A stretch of DNA of 64,000 bases from Ruegeria sp. SCSIO 43209 (GTDB lineage: Bacteria; Pseudomonadota; Alphaproteobacteria; Rhodobacterales; Rhodobacteraceae). The position numbers and the translations under genes are program-made. Location: assembly GCF_019904295.1 (NCBI RefSeq), contig NZ_CP065359.1, positions 1,513,001 through 1,577,000 of the forward strand, in the 5' to 3' direction. The notes beneath the pieces are model-generated. The model made no database searches, was not told the DNA's origin, and saw only the letters and a list, made by a program, of their open reading frames with translations. Below, piece after piece: positions 15,568 to 23,812 of this stretch (positions within the stretch are counted from its first letter, which is position 1; each line of letters starts with the position of its first letter).

Positions 15568-16749
15568 ATGAAGACGCTGACCCAATCCCCGACCGACCCG
15601 GCATTCGTGCAAAACCCATACCCCTTTTATGACAGCGCACGTCAGTCGGGCGATCTGTTCTACTGGAAAGACTACGGCCTTGTCGCGGCTGTCTCGCACA
15701 AAGCGGTGCAAATTCTGCTGCGCGATCGGCGCTTCGGGCGTGAAATCCCGGCGGAACTTGCAAAACCCGGCCCAGAGCATCTTGCACCCTGGCTAGAAGT
15801 CGAATCCCATTCGATGTTAGAGCTTGAACCCCCGCGTCATACTCGATTGCGTTCTCTGGTACTGCGGGCGTTTACCTCTCGCGCGATCACGGCGCTTGAG
15901 GGGTCCACTGAACAGTTGTGCCACGATTTGATCAAGCAGTTCCCCGCTGGCCCCTTCGATCTGCTGGAGGCCTATTGCACCCAGGTCCCCGTGATCACGA
16001 TCTGCCGTCTGCTTGGTGTGCCGGAAGACATGGCACCGCAACTGTTGCAGTGGTCGCACGCCATGGTGGCCATGTATCAGGCAAACCGGACGCGCCAGAC
16101 CGAAGACGAAGCCGTCCGGGCGACGCAAGCCTTCACCACCTATCTCGAAGAATACATCGAAAAACGCCGTACTGACCCGCGTGACGATCTGATCACCCGG
16201 TTGATCGCGGCAGAGGAAGATGGCGAAAAACTCTCGCGCGACGAACTGATCACGACCTGCATTTTGTTGCTGAACGCCGGTCACGAAGCCACCGTGCACG
16301 CTATTGGCAATGGCGTGAAGACTATATTAACGACGGGTACACAGCAGTATGTCCTGGCGCCCGGCACTATCGATAGCGCAGTCGAGGAAATCCTGCGTTT
16401 CGATCCACCACTGCACATGTTCAGACGCTATGCCTATGAAGACATTGAACTCTTCGGTCACCGCTTTGCGCGTGGTGACGAAGTTGCCTTGCTTCTGGGC
16501 GCAGCCAATCGCGACCCTGCTGCTTGGTCCCAACCCGATACATTCGACCCGATGCGAGATGTAAGCGCCAATACTAGCTTTGGTGGTGGCCTTCACTTCT
16601 GTGTAGGCGCTCCGCTGGCCCGGCTTGAGATGCGGATCGCCCTGCCCATCCTGTTCCAGCAATGCCCAAAGCTAGAGCTGACGGCAGAGCCGCAATATTC
16701 GGACAGCTACCATTTCCACGGGCTGACCAAACTCATGGTAGCGGTCTGA
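15568..16749 (+). CDS. Cytochrome P450
   Basis: A soluble class I-type bacterial P450 of 393 residues. The I-helix oxygen-binding motif is NAGHEATVH, with Glu replacing the usual acidic residue. The K-helix ExxR is in EEILRF. The haem-binding loop is FGGGLHFCVGAPLAR with the axial Cys. An alternative ATG at 15550 adds six residues; neither start has a convincing ribosome binding site. No ferredoxin or ferredoxin reductase gene is adjacent, so the redox partner must be encoded elsewhere. The substrate is unknown. It starts only about 47 bases from the divergent dctB start. Confidence 0.9.
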   Translation: MKTLTQSPTDPAFVQNPYPFYDSARQSGDLFYWKDYGLVAAVSHKAVQILLRDRRFGREIPAELAKPGPEHLAPWLEVESHSMLELEPPRHTRLRSLVLRAFTSRAITALEGSTEQLCHDLIKQFPAGPFDLLEAYCTQVPVITICRLLGVPEDMAPQLLQWSHAMVAMYQANRTRQTEDEAVRATQAFTTYLEEYIEKRRTDPRDDLITRLIAAEEDGEKLSRDELITTCILLLNAGHEATVHAIGNGVKTILTTGTQQYVLAPGTIDSAVEEILRFDPPLHMFRRYAYEDIELFGHRFARGDEVALLLGAANRDPAAWSQPDTFDPMRDVSANTSFGGGLHFCVGAPLARLEMRIALPILFQQCPKLELTAEPQYSDSYHFHGLTKLMVAV

Positions 16750-16770
16750 CTTAACATCCTGTCAAGAAAC

Positions 16771-16841
16771 CCGGATCCGTGCTTCATCTGGCCATAAATA
16801 TCTCGGGGGAGTCGCCTTCGGGCGGCGGGGGCGGCGCCCCC
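16771..16841. repeat. Dispersed intergenic repeat, copy 1
   Basis: The segment contains CTTCATCTGGCCATAAATAT followed by CTCGGGG, then a GC-rich hairpin (GGGGGC 16827-16832 with GCCCCC 16836-16841). Nearly the same core occurs at 26432-26494, also followed by a hairpin. It sits between the convergent P450 and lrp genes. The T-run needed for an intrinsic terminator is absent. Confidence 0.6.
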
Positions 16842-16855
16842 ATTCACGCTTCATC

Positions 16856-17329
16856 CTATCCGACAGACTTCAGTGGTAGCATGGTGGTCGATTTGATCTC
16901 TTCCATCGAAAGCAAGGCTGTGACGTTGTGCACCCGTACCTCTGAAATCAAAGCCTGATAAAACGCATCATACGCACGCGCGTTCTTGACGCGCACTTTC
17001 AGAATGTAATCGATGTCTCCAGCCAAACGGTGCGCTTCCTGAACCTCCGGACGATCGCGCAACGCTTTCAGGAACTTCTGCTGCCACTCAGCCTCATGTT
17101 CCGACGTACGGATCAGCACAAAGAATGTGGCCTCAAAGCCCAACGCTTCGGCATCCAGCAATACTGTCTGCTGGCCAATGACTCCTGCCCCCTTCAGTTT
17201 GCGAATGCGATTCCAAACCGGCGTCTTGGAGCTCCCTACACGGGCTGCGATTTCGTCAAGCGACTGGCTGGCATCCCGTTGCAGCTCGGCTAGAATTTTC
17301 CGATCCGTGTCGTCTATTCGCACCGACAT
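16856..17329 (-). CDS. Lrp/AsnC-family transcriptional regulator
   Basis: A 157-residue feast/famine regulator. The N-terminal helix-turn-helix (about residues 5-55) carries DDTDRKILAELQ and VGSSKTPVWNRIRKLKGAGVI. The C-terminal RAM domain with HRLAGDIDYILKVRV binds small effectors such as amino acids and drives oligomerisation. It is divergent from the sulfur assimilation operon, so control of that operon is a reasonable inference. The frame is well supported by a good ribosome binding site (AAGGG) upstream of the ATG. The effector is unknown. Confidence 0.92.
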   Translation of the reverse strand: MSVRIDDTDRKILAELQRDASQSLDEIAARVGSSKTPVWNRIRKLKGAGVIGQQTVLLDAEALGFEATFFVLIRTSEHEAEWQQKFLKALRDRPEVQEAHRLAGDIDYILKVRVKNARAYDAFYQALISEVRVHNVTALLSMEEIKSTTMLPLKSVG

Positions 17330-17574
17330 TCCAATTTCCCTTCCAATTCAGAACAAACCTTCTTCCACTCGCCGATGATAGAACATTTGTCCTTATTTCT
17401 TAGCGCATATGGCGATTTGGCGGGAATATTTCCTATATTGGCACTCAAGTCAAATCAGTCACGAGATGATCCGATGCAGGTCAAACAAACAAATATGCGC
17501 ATTCACAAACCCGGCGTCGCCCGAGTTGCGCAATACCCGCACGTAGTCTCGGATTTCAATAAGGAGCTTGCCTG

Positions 17575-17889
17575 ATGGCCCGCGCTTTTACCCCCAAAGT
17601 CGTCACCGCCAACGACTTGTTGGAAGGTGATGTGATTTACCAGACCGAAGATGACCGGTGGTCGCGCGAGTTGTCCGATGCCGAACTGATCACGGACGAA
17701 GCTCACGCGCAGGTTCGTCTGCTGGATGCCGCGCGTCAGGCCAACAAGATCGTCGGCGCCTATCTTGCCGACGCGGTGGCCGGAGAAAACGGCCCCGAAC
17801 CCACCCACTTTCGGGAGGATTTCCGCCGGACTGGTCCGTCCAACTATGCCCACGGCAAACAGGAAACCTCCCCGCAGCCTCGGGCCTGA
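17575..17889 (+). CDS. DUF2849 protein of the sulfite reductase operon
   Basis: A 104-residue soluble protein of the DUF2849 family, which occurs in alphaproteobacteria almost always directly before an assimilatory nitrite/sulfite reductase gene. The fold is unknown. The N-terminus FTPKVVTANDLLEGDVIYQ and the middle LLDAARQANKIVGAYL are the conserved parts. AAGGAG stands eight bases before the ATG. In related genomes a siroheme synthase gene often precedes it; here there is only a short open frame. A role in reductase assembly or cofactor supply is inferred from context. Confidence 0.85.
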   Translation: MARAFTPKVVTANDLLEGDVIYQTEDDRWSRELSDAELITDEAHAQVRLLDAARQANKIVGAYLADAVAGENGPEPTHFREDFRRTGPSNYAHGKQETSPQPRA

Positions 17890-17954
17890 TCTCAGGCCAT
17901 TCTCTCTCCCCTTCAAGGCCCCGGGTCCGGGGCTGCAACTAAGGACAGCTAAAC

Positions 17955-19619
17955 ATGTATCGCTACTCCGAGTTCGACACAGCATTTTTGGCAGAACGCA
18001 ACGCGCAGTTCCGTGCGCAGGTTGAGCGTCGCATTGACGGTTCGCTGACTGAAGACGAATTCAAGCCACTGCGCCTGATGAATGGTCTGTATCTGCAATT
18101 GCACGCTTATATGCTGCGGGTCGCTATTCCATATGGCACGCTGTCCAGTGCTCAGATGCGTCAGCTCGCTTTGCTGGCCGAGAAATGGGACAAAGGTTAC
18201 GGCCATTTTACCACCCGTCAGAACATTCAGTACAACTGGCCGAAGCTGAACGACGTGCCGGATATGCTGGACGCACTGGCCGAGGTTGGCATGCACGCCA
18301 TCCAGACCTCGGGTAACACCATCCGCAACGTGACCGCCGATCATTTCGCCGGTGCCGCCGCGGATGAGGTCGCTGATCCGCGCCCCTATGCCGAACTGCT
18401 GCGCCAGTGGTCAACCGACCACCCTGAATTCCAGTTCATGCCCCGCAAATTCAAGATCGCCATCACCGGCAGCGAGAATGACCGCGCCGTGATCAAGGCG
18501 CATGACATCGGTCTGCAATTGGTTGAGCGTGATGGCGTTCTGGGTGCCCGCGTCATCGTTGGCGGTGGTCTGGGCCGTACGCCCATGATCGGCAAAGAGC
18601 TATCGGAATTCGTCGCCTTTGACGACCTGCTGGCCTATCTTGAGGCCACCGTTTCCGTGTGGAACCAGATCGGCCGTCGCGACAACAAGTACAAGGCACG
18701 TATCAAGATCACCGTGCATGAGCACGGCATCGACGCCATCCGTGCCAAAGTGAACGAACGCTTTTTGAAGGTTCGCCCGCAATTCAAAGGCGCGGATATG
18801 AACCTGCTGGAAGAAATCAAGGGCCACTTTGCGCCTCCGGCCTTCCGTGATGGTTCGGTTGCCTCGTTCGAGAGTGCCTACACCAACGATCCGGTCTTCC
18901 GTTCGTGGGTCGACACCAACATCGCGCCGCACAAGAACGCGGACCACGCGATCGTCACGATCTCGATCAAGAAGCACGGCCAGACGCCGGGCGATGCGAC
19001 TGCCGAGCAGATGCGAGTGATGGCTGATCTGGCCGAAGAGTTCGCCTATGACGAACTGCGTATCAGCCATGAGCAGAACGTAATCCTGCCGCATGTCCAC
19101 AAATCCGACCTGCCCGCGATCCACGCAACGCTGAAAGAACACGAGTTGGCGACCGCCAACATCGGCTTGATCAGCGACATTATCGCCTGTCCCGGTATGG
19201 ATTACTGCGCACTGGCGACGGCACGTTCGATCCCCGTGGCGCAGGAAATCGCGACCCGGTTCGAAGACCTGAAACTGGAGCATGATATCGGCCACCTGAA
19301 GATCAAGATTTCAGGCTGCATCAACGCCTGTGGTCACCACCATGTGGGTCACATCGGCATTCTTGGCCTAGACCGCGCTGGCGTCGAAAACTACCAGATC
19401 ACTCTGGGTGGTGACGGTACCGAATCCGCCGCCATCGGTGATCGTACTGGCCCGGGCTTCGCCTATGACGAGATCGTTCCGGCGGTCGAGCGCATCGTCG
19501 ACACGTATCTGGAGCAGCGCGACAGCGCGGAAGAGACCTTCTTGCAGACCTATCGCCGCGTTGGCATGGCACCGTTCAAGGCCGTGCTTTACCCCGAGGC
19601 ACAGGCCAATGCCGCTTGA
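17955..19619 (+). CDS. cysI: Assimilatory sulfite (nitrite) reductase haemoprotein
   Basis: A 554-residue ferredoxin-type siroheme reductase that reduces sulfite to sulfide. Both halves of the tandem fold are visible: an N-terminal GHFTTRQNIQYNWP and a C-terminal ISHEQNVILPHV. The cluster ligands are CPGMDYC and SGCINACGHHHVG, giving the four Cys of the [4Fe-4S]/siroheme centre. The length and absence of a flavoprotein partner point to ferredoxin as electron donor, and a ferredoxin-NADP reductase gene follows nearby. Sulfite is favoured over nitrite because of the adjoining cysH; activity on both is possible. Confidence 0.9.
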   Translation: MYRYSEFDTAFLAERNAQFRAQVERRIDGSLTEDEFKPLRLMNGLYLQLHAYMLRVAIPYGTLSSAQMRQLALLAEKWDKGYGHFTTRQNIQYNWPKLNDVPDMLDALAEVGMHAIQTSGNTIRNVTADHFAGAAADEVADPRPYAELLRQWSTDHPEFQFMPRKFKIAITGSENDRAVIKAHDIGLQLVERDGVLGARVIVGGGLGRTPMIGKELSEFVAFDDLLAYLEATVSVWNQIGRRDNKYKARIKITVHEHGIDAIRAKVNERFLKVRPQFKGADMNLLEEIKGHFAPPAFRDGSVASFESAYTNDPVFRSWVDTNIAPHKNADHAIVTISIKKHGQTPGDATAEQMRVMADLAEEFAYDELRISHEQNVILPHVHKSDLPAIHATLKEHELATANIGLISDIIACPGMDYCALATARSIPVAQEIATRFEDLKLEHDIGHLKIKISGCINACGHHHVGHIGILGLDRAGVENYQITLGGDGTESAAIGDRTGPGFAYDEIVPAVERIVDTYLEQRDSAEETFLQTYRRVGMAPFKAVLYPEAQANAA

Positions 19620-20370
19620 CCTGATCCAAACGGAACTGGGGGCTGACCGCGCCGAACTGACCGAAAAGGTCGAGGCGCTGAACGCCCGCTTCCGCCACCA
19701 CAGTGCCCATGATGTGATGCATGGCGCATTGGACGAGATCGATGAGCTTGCTCTGGTCTCCAGCTTTGGCGCGGAATCGGTGGTGTTGCTGCATATGGCT
19801 GCAGTGGTCGACAAGATGACCCCAGTGCTATTCGTGGACACCCAGATGCTGTTTGCCGAAACGCTGGAATACCAGCAGGAGGTCAGCGAGCGTCTGGGCC
19901 TGCGCAATGTGCAGATCATCCGCGCCGAGGATGAAGATGTTCAGCGTGACGATCCTTATGGCGCGTTGCGTCTGCGTGACACCGATGCCTGCTGCAACCT
20001 GCGCAAGACCTTCCCGCTGCAGAAAGCTCTGACTGGGTATTGTGGCTGGATCACCGGGCGCAAACGGTTTCAGTCCGGCACCCGTGCCGCGCTGGACTTT
20101 TTCGAGGTCGAGGACGGGACCGGCCGGATCAAGGTCAACCCGCTGGCCCATTGGGCACCCGAGGATGTGCGCGCCTATATGGACGAAAACAACCTGCCCC
20201 GGCATCCGCTGGTGGCCAAAGGATACCCCTCGATCGGCTGTGCGCCCTGCACTTCACCGGTCAAAGAAGGCGAAGACCCCCGCGCCGGGCGCTGGCGCGA
20301 TCAGAACAAGGAAGAATGCGGCATCCATTTTGTTGATGGAAAAATGGTGCGCATCGGAGAGAAAACATGA
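19609..20370 (+). CDS. cysH: Adenylylsulfate (APS/PAPS) reductase
   Basis: A 253-residue reductase that converts activated sulfate to sulfite using thioredoxin. The LVSSFGAESVVLLHM PP-loop and the cysteine pairs CCNLRK and GCAPCTSP show a [4Fe-4S]-binding APS-reductase-type enzyme; the catalytic Cys lies in the C-terminal EECGIHF. Substrate is therefore probably APS. The ATG at 19609 overlaps the end of cysI by 11 bases. The frame extends upstream only as a shadow of cysI. No sulfate activation genes are in the window. Confidence 0.93.
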   Translation: MPLDLIQTELGADRAELTEKVEALNARFRHHSAHDVMHGALDEIDELALVSSFGAESVVLLHMAAVVDKMTPVLFVDTQMLFAETLEYQQEVSERLGLRNVQIIRAEDEDVQRDDPYGALRLRDTDACCNLRKTFPLQKALTGYCGWITGRKRFQSGTRAALDFFEVEDGTGRIKVNPLAHWAPEDVRAYMDENNLPRHPLVAKGYPSIGCAPCTSPVKEGEDPRAGRWRDQNKEECGIHFVDGKMVRIGEKT

Positions 20371-20774
20371 ACGTAATCGTAAACGACGAGGGCTTTGCCC
20401 CCGATGATTGGAGCGATGGCTATGTCACGCTGGACGATGCAGCGAATGACGTGGTCGCACTGGATATCGCTTCGGACACTGACCCCGATGAACTGTTTGA
20501 CCGGCTGGGCAGCGCCCAGATGGTGCGCGTGGATTTTCCATCCTCAGCGGATGGGCGCGGTTTTACCATCGCGCGTGTTCTGCGTCTGAAAGGTTATACA
20601 GGTCGCCTGCGGGCAAAAGGCCATGTTCTTGCAGACCAATACGCCATGGCGCGTCGTAGCGGCTTTGACGAAGTCGAAATTGATGACACCTTGGCGAACC
20701 GGCAGCCCGAAGATCAGTGGCTGGCCCGGGCCAATTGGCAGGACAACAACTACCAGGCCCGCCTGCGCGGCTAA
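20367..20774 (+). CDS. DUF934 protein of the sulfur assimilation operon
   Basis: A 135-residue acidic protein of the DUF934 family, a companion of cysH/cysI in proteobacteria with no assigned biochemical role. The middle VRVDFPSSADGRGFTIARVLR is the signature, followed by LRAKGHVLADQYAMARRSGFDEVEI. It overlaps cysH by 4 bases (ATGA) and is the last gene before an intrinsic terminator. An accessory function in sulfite reduction is suggested only by its constant neighbourhood. Confidence 0.9.
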   Translation: MNVIVNDEGFAPDDWSDGYVTLDDAANDVVALDIASDTDPDELFDRLGSAQMVRVDFPSSADGRGFTIARVLRLKGYTGRLRAKGHVLADQYAMARRSGFDEVEIDDTLANRQPEDQWLARANWQDNNYQARLRG

Positions 20775-20799
20775 CCCGCCATCGCCAACCTGTGATACG

Positions 20800-20822
20800 A
20801 AAGGGGCAATCTGCCCCTTTTC
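20800..20822 (+). terminator. Intrinsic terminator after the cys operon
   Basis: A 9-bp stem (20800-20808 with 20812-20820) around ATC. The T-rich 3' arm continues into TT. It lies 25 bases after the DUF934 stop, so the following reductase gene probably has its own promoter. Confidence 0.75.
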
Positions 20823-20876
20823 CTGACTTGGATCAAAGATTAAACGGAGATACCGGTTTAGCAGACCGGCAGTGAA

Positions 20877-21713
20877 ATGATGACAGAGATGAAATCCGTG
20901 AGTGAAGCAACCGCCGTTAAGGCCCCCGTCCTGCCCGACGCCCAGACTGTGACCGAGGTCAAACATTGGACCGACCGCCTGTTCTCTTTCAAGGTGTCGC
21001 GCCCGGCTTCCTTGCGCTTTCGCTCGGGTGAGTTCGTTATGATCGGCCTACTGGGCGATAATGGCAAACCGCTGTTGCGCGCATATTCCATCGCCTCGCC
21101 TTCATGGGATGAGGAACTGGAATTCTACTCGATCAAAGTGCAGGATGGCCCGCTGACCTCAAAACTGCAGCACATCCAGCCTGGTGATCAGATCATTCTT
21201 CGGCCCAAACCCGTCGGCACGCTGGTGCATGACGCATTGCTGCCCGGCAAGCGCATCTGGTTCTTCGCCACCGGCACAGGCTTTGCGCCCTTCGCGTCGC
21301 TGCTGCGTGAACCGCAGACCTATGAGGATTATGACGAGGTTATCATCACCCATACCTGCCGCGACGTAGCTGAACTGGATTACGGTCGCGAGTTGATCGA
21401 GGGCGTCAAACAGGACGAGTTGCTGGCCGAACTGATTGGTGACGGTTTCGCCGACAAGATCCGCTATTATCCCACCACCACGCGGGAAGAGAGCCCAAAG
21501 ATGGGCCGTATAACCGAGCTGTTAAAAGACGGCACCGTATTTGCCGATCTGGGCATCGAAGGTGGTATCAAGCCAGACACTGATCGCGCGATGGTTTGTG
21601 GCAGCCTTGCCTTCAACCATGACATCAAAGCAATTCTGGAAGAGTTCGGCCTGCGAGAAGGCGCCAATTCCGAACCCAAGGAATTCGTGATTGAAAAGGC
21701 ATTTGTGGGCTAA
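20877..21713 (+). CDS. fpr: Ferredoxin--NADP(+) reductase
   Basis: A 278-residue FAD enzyme that passes electrons between NADPH and ferredoxin. The FAD-binding RAYSIASP, the NADP-binding GTGFAPFASLL and the terminal-domain MVCGSLAFN are visible, and the C-terminal FVIEKAFVG is the bacterial Fpr ending. It follows the sulfite reductase operon after a terminator, and it may supply reduced ferredoxin to CysI. The start is uncertain: ATG at 20877, 20880 or 20889 are all possible, with no strong ribosome binding site. Confidence 0.92.
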   Translation: MMTEMKSVSEATAVKAPVLPDAQTVTEVKHWTDRLFSFKVSRPASLRFRSGEFVMIGLLGDNGKPLLRAYSIASPSWDEELEFYSIKVQDGPLTSKLQHIQPGDQIILRPKPVGTLVHDALLPGKRIWFFATGTGFAPFASLLREPQTYEDYDEVIITHTCRDVAELDYGRELIEGVKQDELLAELIGDGFADKIRYYPTTTREESPKMGRITELLKDGTVFADLGIEGGIKPDTDRAMVCGSLAFNHDIKAILEEFGLREGANSEPKEFVIEKAFVG

Positions 21714-21871
21714 TGGGGTTTGCCGGTGGAGTTATCGACACCCTAAACCGGCAAAAACTCACGAAATTCATGGAAAATTCATGCGGCTTGCAATTTATGC
21801 CGCTTGAAACACCTCTCAGCCCGGTCTAAATTCCGGGCTCGAAATTCTGCAATCATCAAAGGAATGAACCC

Positions 21872-22420
21872 ATAGCCCGCAGACCTCACAACGCGCCGCC
21901 ACAGCGAGATACCGGCCCGCGCGTCAATGACAAGATCCGTGCTCCCGAAATTCGCCTGATTGGCGCCGAAGGTGAAAATGTCGGGGTGGTTCATCCCGCA
22001 AAAGCCATGCAGATGGCCGCCGACGTCGGTCTCGATCTGGTTGAGATTTCGCCTAACGCCAACCCGCCGGTCTGCAAAATCATGGATTTCGGCAAGTTCA
22101 AGTACGAACAGCAGAAACGCGAAAGCGAAGCCCGCAAGAAGCAAAAGATCATCGAGGTGAAAGAGGTCAAGTTCCGGCCCAACACCGATACGCATGACTA
22201 TGACGTCAAGATGCGCAACGTGTTCAAGTTTCTTGAGAACGGCGACAAGGTCAAAGTCACCCTGCGTTTCCGTGGCCGCGAGATGGCCCACCAAAATTTG
22301 GGGCGTGAACTGCTGGAACGTGTGGCCGAGGACGTCAAGGATCTGGGCAAGATCGAGAACATGCCCAAGATGGAAGGCCGTCAGATGATCATGATGATTG
22401 GCCCGCTGCCACAGAAGTAG
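21872..22420 (+). CDS. infC: Translation initiation factor IF-3, with ATA start codon
   Basis: IF-3 binds the 30S subunit and checks start-codon pairing. The deduced protein has 182 residues. It has the N-domain ([18 protein letters not shown] segment and VDLVEISP-type strand), the lysine-rich linker and the C-domain ([18 protein letters not shown]). The frame is open from a TAA at 21827, and no ATG, GTG or TTG lies between that stop and codon 39. The ATA at 21872 follows AAAGGA with an 8-base gap and encodes [12 protein letters not shown], the conserved alphaproteobacterial N-terminus. Rare start codons in infC allow IF-3 to limit its own synthesis. Confidence 0.92.
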   Translation: MARRPHNAPPQRDTGPRVNDKIRAPEIRLIGAEGENVGVVHPAKAMQMAADVGLDLVEISPNANPPVCKIMDFGKFKYEQQKRESEARKKQKIIEVKEVKFRPNTDTHDYDVKMRNVFKFLENGDKVKVTLRFRGREMAHQNLGRELLERVAEDVKDLGKIENMPKMEGRQMIMMIGPLPQK

Positions 22421-22443
22421 GTTTTCTTTTTGTAGAATGACAA

Positions 22444-22477
22444 AAGCCCCTCCGAAATCGGAGGGGCTTCTTTGTTT
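22444..22477. terminator. Intrinsic terminator after infC
   Basis: A 12-bp perfect inverted repeat (22444-22455 with 22458-22469), forming a stem with a small loop, followed by CTTTGTTTT. The minus-strand aminotransferase ends 19 bases beyond it, so it may act in both directions. Confidence 0.85.
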
Positions 22478-22495
22478 TCTGGCTTCTCGCCTAAA

Positions 22496-23812
22496 TCAGA
22501 TCACCGAGGATATCGCCCGATCCAGCTTGTCTACAAGCTCGACCAGTTGGTCATCTTCGATGACAAAGGGCGGTGCTAGGAGGATATGATCTCCGTTGCG
22601 TCCGTCACGCGTGCCTGACATCGGGTAACAGATCAATCCCTCGGCCATGGCGGCCTTCTTGATTTTGCCCGCCACGCCACGCGACGGATCAAACGGGGTT
22701 TTCATATCTCGATCCTCGACCAGCTCAATCCCTCGGAACAAGCCGCGACCGCGAATATCCCCGACATTCGGGTGCTGACCGAACTTGTTTTCCAGCATGC
22801 TCTGCAGCTTATCCCCCATTACACCTGCCCGCGCCGGCAGATCACGAGAGGTAAGTTCCTGTATAACGGCAAGCGCAGCCGCAGTCGCAACCGGATGACC
22901 GATATAGGTGTGGCCATGCTGGAAGAAACCCGATCCATCCCGGATCGCATCATAGATTCGACCCGAACACAGCATCGCTCCGATAGGCTGATACCCTGCA
23001 CCCAACCCTTTGGCGATACAAAGAATATCCGGCGCGACATCGTCATGATCACAGGCAAACAAATGCCCGGTACGACCCATGCCGCACATTACTTCGTCGA
23101 GGATCAGAAGAACGCCGTGTTGATCGCAAATTTCACGGATTCGCTTGTAGTACCCCTCGACTGCCGGAACAGCCCCAAGCGTCGCACCAACCACCGGCTC
23201 TGCCATGAAAGCCATGACCGTTTCAGGCCCAAGGCGCAGGATTTCTGCCTCCAGCTCATTCGCAACGCGCTGACCATATTCAAAACTGCTCTCATCCTCA
23301 GGCTTTTCGGCGTACTCATAGCAAGGAGCGATATGAGTCATCTCGATCAGCATCGGTGCAAACTGCGCCCGCCGCCATTCATTGCCACCCGCCGAAAGTG
23401 CCCCCAAAGTGTTGCCGTGATAGCTTTGCCGACGCGCGATCACATGGCGGCGTTCTGGCTGACCGGTTTCCAGATAATACTGCCGCGCCAGTTTGATAGC
23501 AGCCTCGGTCGCCTCTGACCCGCCCGAGACAAAATAGACCCGGTCCAGTTCGCCGGGGGCGTGTTTAATCAGCAGATCGGCCAGTGCCTCGGCCGGTGCC
23601 GAGGTCATAAAGCCCGTATGCGCAAACGCAATCTGCGCCACCTGATCCTGCACCGCTTTGACCACAGCGGCGTTGGAATGGCCGAGGCATGAAACGGCAG
23701 CATCACCACAATCCAGATAGCGACGGCCGGTTGAGTCGATGAGATAACAGCCGTCACCACCAGCGGCCTCAGGCAGTTCCGACTTTGTATGGCGTGGAAA
23801 TACGTGACTCAT
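22496..23812 (-). CDS. Class III (PLP) aminotransferase
   Basis: A 438-residue pyridoxal phosphate enzyme of the omega-aminotransferase group. Key features: SGGSEATEAAIKLAR (phosphate loop), YHGNTLGALS, LDEVMCGMGRTG with the Asp that contacts the pyridine nitrogen, and CIAKGLGAGYQPIGA with the Schiff-base lysine, then GHTYIGHP. The amino donor is unknown. It overlaps the beta-keto acid cleavage gene by 4 bases, so both probably act on one catabolic route. An RpiR regulator is divergent from the pair. Confidence 0.92.
   Translation of the reverse strand: MSHVFPRHTKSELPEAAGGDGCYLIDSTGRRYLDCGDAAVSCLGHSNAAVVKAVQDQVAQIAFAHTGFMTSAPAEALADLLIKHAPGELDRVYFVSGGSEATEAAIKLARQYYLETGQPERRHVIARRQSYHGNTLGALSAGGNEWRRAQFAPMLIEMTHIAPCYEYAEKPEDESSFEYGQRVANELEAEILRLGPETVMAFMAEPVVGATLGAVPAVEGYYKRIREICDQHGVLLILDEVMCGMGRTGHLFACDHDDVAPDILCIAKGLGAGYQPIGAMLCSGRIYDAIRDGSGFFQHGHTYIGHPVATAAALAVIQELTSRDLPARAGVMGDKLQSMLENKFGQHPNVGDIRGRGLFRGIELVEDRDMKTPFDPSRGVAGKIKKAAMAEGLICYPMSGTRDGRNGDHILLAPPFVIEDDQLVELVDKLDRAISSVI

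Noticed and set aside
15566..16300. Long antisense open frames across the P450 gene
   Set aside because: Shadows produced by codon bias on the opposite strand.
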